Below, in pieces: positions 5,598 to 7,276 of a stretch of DNA of 7,276 nt. The first letter of the stretch is position 1; each line of letters starts with the position of its first letter. The position numbers and the translations under genes are program-made. Source of the stretch: Candidatus Egerieicola pullicola. Lineage in GTDB: Bacteria > Bacillota > Clostridia > Oscillospirales > Ruminococcaceae. The stretch lies in contig DVGY01000063.1 in NCBI GenBank assembly GCA_018712465.1, forward strand, positions 1 to 7,276. The letters are read 5' to 3'. The notes beneath the pieces were generated by a model. The model was given only the letters and a program-made list of their open reading frames with translations, searched no databases and was not told the origin of the DNA.

Positions 5598-5678
5598 GGT
5601 ACCAGAAGAAGATTCACCCTTTGACAACGGTTTGTTCAAACTCTTTTGTTAAGGTTGCAGTAATACCTAAATTTACCT

Positions 5679-5685
5679 GGGAGGG
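5679..5685 (+). promoter_or_regulatory. Ribosome binding site deciding the TTG start of the YtvI-like gene
   Basis: GGGAGGG at 5679-5685 lies 7 bases before TTG 5693. It supports this start over the upstream in-frame ATG at 5591, which has only a weak purine stretch and would add about 34 polar residues unlike the family N-terminus. Confidence 0.65.
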
Positions 5686-5692
5686 AAGGACA

Positions 5693-6805
5693 TTGCAGTA
5701 TTCCACTAACAAAAAATTGGCGTTTTTGATTCAGGTGTTTTATTTGGCAGTCTGGGCGGTACTGCTCTTTTTCGCTTGGAAAGCAGCGGGATTGATCTGG
5801 CCCTTTTTGGCGGCGCTGGTGCTGGTGGGCTGCATCCATCCTCTGGTGAAATTTCTTCACCGGAAAATCCGAGTCAACCAAAAGGTGCTGTCGGTGGGGT
5901 TTTTAGCCTTGCTGTATGGGGGAATCGGCTTTTTGCTGTTTTTCCTCTGTACCCGTCTGGTGTTTTGGCTGCAAGGGCTGTTTTACCAACTCCCCGGTTA
6001 TTACCAATCCACCATCCAGCCCTTGTTAGGGGAATTTCAGTCCTGGGTTCAAAACTGGTTTTCCGGGCTGCCGGTGGAGATTACCTCCAATCTGGAAACC
6101 ATTGGAGACAGCTTGACCAACGCCCTCACCGGCTTTATCAGCGACCTGTCTCAGCAGGGCATCTCTTTGGTCACCGGCTGGATCAACGGGATCCCGGAAC
6201 TGCTGATCTCCATTGCCTTTGTGATTTTAATGTCCTTTTTTGTCAGCCTTCACTATGATACAGTAGTGGGCTTTTTGCGCCGCCAACTGCCCCAACGCTG
6301 GATTGAAAAATGGGGAAAGATCAAACAGATGGGAAAATCCACCTTGAAAGGGTATCTGAAAGCAGTGCTGATTTTAATGCTCTGTACCTTTGTGGAGTTG
6401 TGCATTGGCTTTTTCATCCTCCGGGTGGACAATCCGCTGGGAATAGCTGCCTTGATTGCCATCTTCGATGCGCTGCCTCTGCTGGGGACTGGGGGGATCA
6501 TGATCCCCTGGATCATCATCGAATTGCTGAGTCAGAACTATTCCTTGGCCCTGGGGTTGGCCATTCTTTACGCCGTCGTTACTGTAATCCGCAATCTGAT
6601 TGAGCCTAAGGTGGTGGGGGACCAGCTGGGACTGCATCCGGTGGTGTCTTTGCTGGCCATTTATTTGGGGTATCGGCTGCTGGGGGTGGTGGGAATGATT
6701 CTGTTTCCCATTTTGGCCCAGTTATTGATCCTCCTTCACAAAAACGGCATGATCCGCTTGTATCGGGAAAAACCAAGGGAAGAATCGTCGGTTTGCCCTT
6801 CTTAG
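5693..6805 (+). CDS. ytvI: AI-2E superfamily membrane protein, probable sporulation protein YtvI
   Basis: From TTG 5693 the protein is 370 residues, the normal size for this family. It has paired hydrophobic segments near 9-29 and 32-49, another at 66-90, and an extracytoplasmic-like amphipathic region (about 95-165). A further helix follows at 168-186, then a basic loop, and a C-terminal hydrophobic block from about 222 to 348. The conserved core is FDALPLLGTGGIMIPW (258-273) followed by IRNLIEPKVVGDQLGLHP (299-316), which is the family signature and resembles YtvI, an integral membrane protein in the sporulation set of Bacillus and Clostridia. The family was named for autoinducer-2 export, but members vary widely and no transport role is claimed here. 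An in-frame extension to 5531 is open but overlaps the divergent promoter and operator and has no good ribosome site. A terminator follows directly. Confidence 0.8.
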   Translation: MQYSTNKKLAFLIQVFYLAVWAVLLFFAWKAAGLIWPFLAALVLVGCIHPLVKFLHRKIRVNQKVLSVGFLALLYGGIGFLLFFLCTRLVFWLQGLFYQLPGYYQSTIQPLLGEFQSWVQNWFSGLPVEITSNLETIGDSLTNALTGFISDLSQQGISLVTGWINGIPELLISIAFVILMSFFVSLHYDTVVGFLRRQLPQRWIEKWGKIKQMGKSTLKGYLKAVLILMLCTFVELCIGFFILRVDNPLGIAALIAIFDALPLLGTGGIMIPWIIIELLSQNYSLALGLAILYAVVTVIRNLIEPKVVGDQLGLHPVVSLLAIYLGYRLLGVVGMILFPILAQLLILLHKNGMIRLYREKPREESSVCPS

Positions 6806-6815
6806 AAACGCTTTT

Positions 6816-6840
6816 GCGCTGCTTTTTGGCAGCGCTTTTT
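6816..6840 (+). terminator. Intrinsic terminator after the YtvI-like gene
   Basis: GCGCTGC (6816-6822) pairs perfectly with GCAGCGC (6829-6835) around a TTTTTG loop and is followed by TTTTT (6836-6840). It lies 10 bases after the stop codon and separates this gene from the MATE gene promoter. Confidence 0.9.
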
Positions 6841-6847
6841 GCTGTTG

Positions 6848-6876
6848 TTGACAATCTTCTCGGCCGGGGGTAGAAT
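6848..6876 (+). promoter_or_regulatory. Sigma-A promoter of the MATE transporter gene
   Basis: TTGACA at 6848-6853 and TAGAAT at 6871-6876 are separated by exactly 17 bp, a near-consensus housekeeping promoter. The predicted start near 6883 leaves a leader of about 43 bases, containing a small hairpin (CAGCT 6894-6898 with AGCTG 6903-6907). Confidence 0.85.
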
Positions 6877-6925
6877 AATTCGGGATCAAAAGACAGCTTT
6901 TTAGCTGGGAAAGGAAGGAGTCCTT

Positions 6926-7276
6926 TTGAAACAGGACAAAGAATTTCTGGGCACCCAACCGGTGGGACGGCTGCTGCTACGGTTGGCCCTGCCTACTGTG
7001 GCGGCCCAGATCATCAATATGCTCTACAACATTGTGGACCGGATCTATATCGGTCACATCCCAAATATCGGTCCTGACGCCTTGACGGGGGTAGGGGTGT
7101 GCATGCCTTTGATTATGATCGTCAGCGCTTTTGCCGCCTTTGCCGCGTACGGCGGTGCCCCCCGATCTTCCATCTTTTTGGGACAGAGCAATCAGCGGGC
7201 AGCGGAAAAAACGCTGGGCAACTGCTTTGTGCTGCAAATTATCATTTCCGTTTTGCTGACGGTGGCGCTGCTGCTC
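6926..7276 (+). CDS. MATE-family multidrug/metabolite efflux protein, N-terminal part (3' end outside window)
   Basis: The frame from TTG 6926 stays open to the window end and gives 117 residues, about a quarter of a typical MATE protein (around 450). Recognisable family features are a polar N-terminus, first helix from about residue 15 (VGRLLLRLALPTVAAQIINMLYN split across 13-35), the hallmark LYNIVDRIYIGHI at 33-45, LTGVGVCMPLIMIVSAFAAF at 53-72, and GGAPRSSIFLGQ at 76-87 followed by the NQRAAEKTLGN segment. Such proteins export cationic compounds or metabolites using Na+ or H+ gradients; the substrate cannot be told from this piece. AAGGAAGGAG at 6911-6920 precedes the TTG by 5 bases. It has its own promoter and is independent of the YtvI-like gene. 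Confidence 0.88.
   Translation, partial: MKQDKEFLGTQPVGRLLLRLALPTVAAQIINMLYNIVDRIYIGHIPNIGPDALTGVGVCMPLIMIVSAFAAFAAYGGAPRSSIFLGQSNQRAAEKTLGNCFVLQIIISVLLTVALLL

Noticed and set aside
5621..5651. Possible housekeeping promoter for the YtvI-like gene starting with TTGACA
   Set aside because: The -35 is perfect but bases 16-19 downstream offer only TTTTGT/TTGTTA, a poor -10, so I did not call it as a feature.
5776..6637. Long plus and minus shadow frames inside the YtvI-like gene
   Set aside because: They overlap a gene with clear family signature motifs and lack starts with ribosome sites.
6606..7237. Minus-strand frames over the end of the YtvI-like gene and the MATE gene
   Set aside because: They run through a strong plus-strand terminator and promoter and show no protein-like features.

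Overview
The window looks like chromosomal core DNA from a spore-forming Firmicute of class Clostridia, probably in the Oscillospiraceae/Ruminococcaceae range. The reasons are the gene order and protein style (RsgA-ThiN-SpoVM and a YtvI-like protein), strong AGGAGG ribosome binding sites, frequent TTG/GTG starts (4 of the 9 start codons seen) and moderate GC content. I see no tRNA, rRNA, CRISPR array, insertion sequence, phage gene or attachment site.

Region 1 (1-2235, + strand) resembles the well-known Bacillus cluster prpC-prkC-rsgA(cpgA)-rpe-thiN-spoVM. It holds the last 82 residues of a Ser/Thr/Gly-tailed protein (probably the extracellular end of a PrkC-type PASTA kinase), then rsgA (ribosome-maturation GTPase) overlapping thiN (thiamine pyrophosphokinase) by 4 bp. 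Two very small genes follow: a 50-residue two-helix membrane protein of unknown function, and a 23-codon gene whose product aligns without gaps over most of its length with SpoVM, the curvature-sensing peptide of the spore coat. Intrinsic terminators follow thiN and spoVM. No rpe lies between rsgA and thiN.

Region 2 (2228-2991, + strand) is a single-gene unit: a likely extended -10 promoter, a flavin-reductase-like FMN-binding split-barrel protein, and a hairpin that can terminate transcription from both sides.

Region 3 (3010-5597, - strand) is a complete zinc/manganese-type ABC importer operon in the order binding protein (znuA-like), ATPase (znuC-like), permease (znuB-like). The genes abut or overlap. 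The operon has a near-perfect sigma-A promoter and, just downstream of the predicted transcription start, a TGAGAA-N3-TTCTCA palindrome that probably binds a Fur-family repressor such as Zur. The binding protein has a His/Glu-rich loop but lacks the usual third histidine of the metal site.

Region 4 (5693-6840, + strand) is a divergently oriented AI-2E-superfamily membrane protein, best matched to the sporulation protein YtvI, with its own terminator. Region 5 (6848-7276, + strand) is a strong promoter and the first 117 residues of a MATE-family efflux protein cut by the window edge.

The most interesting part is the pair of tiny genes at 1952-2191. Routine annotation can easily miss them, and they suggest a small mother-cell sporulation operon in which a SpoVM homologue is paired with an uncharacterised small membrane protein. 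I saw no convincing novel defence or mobile system.
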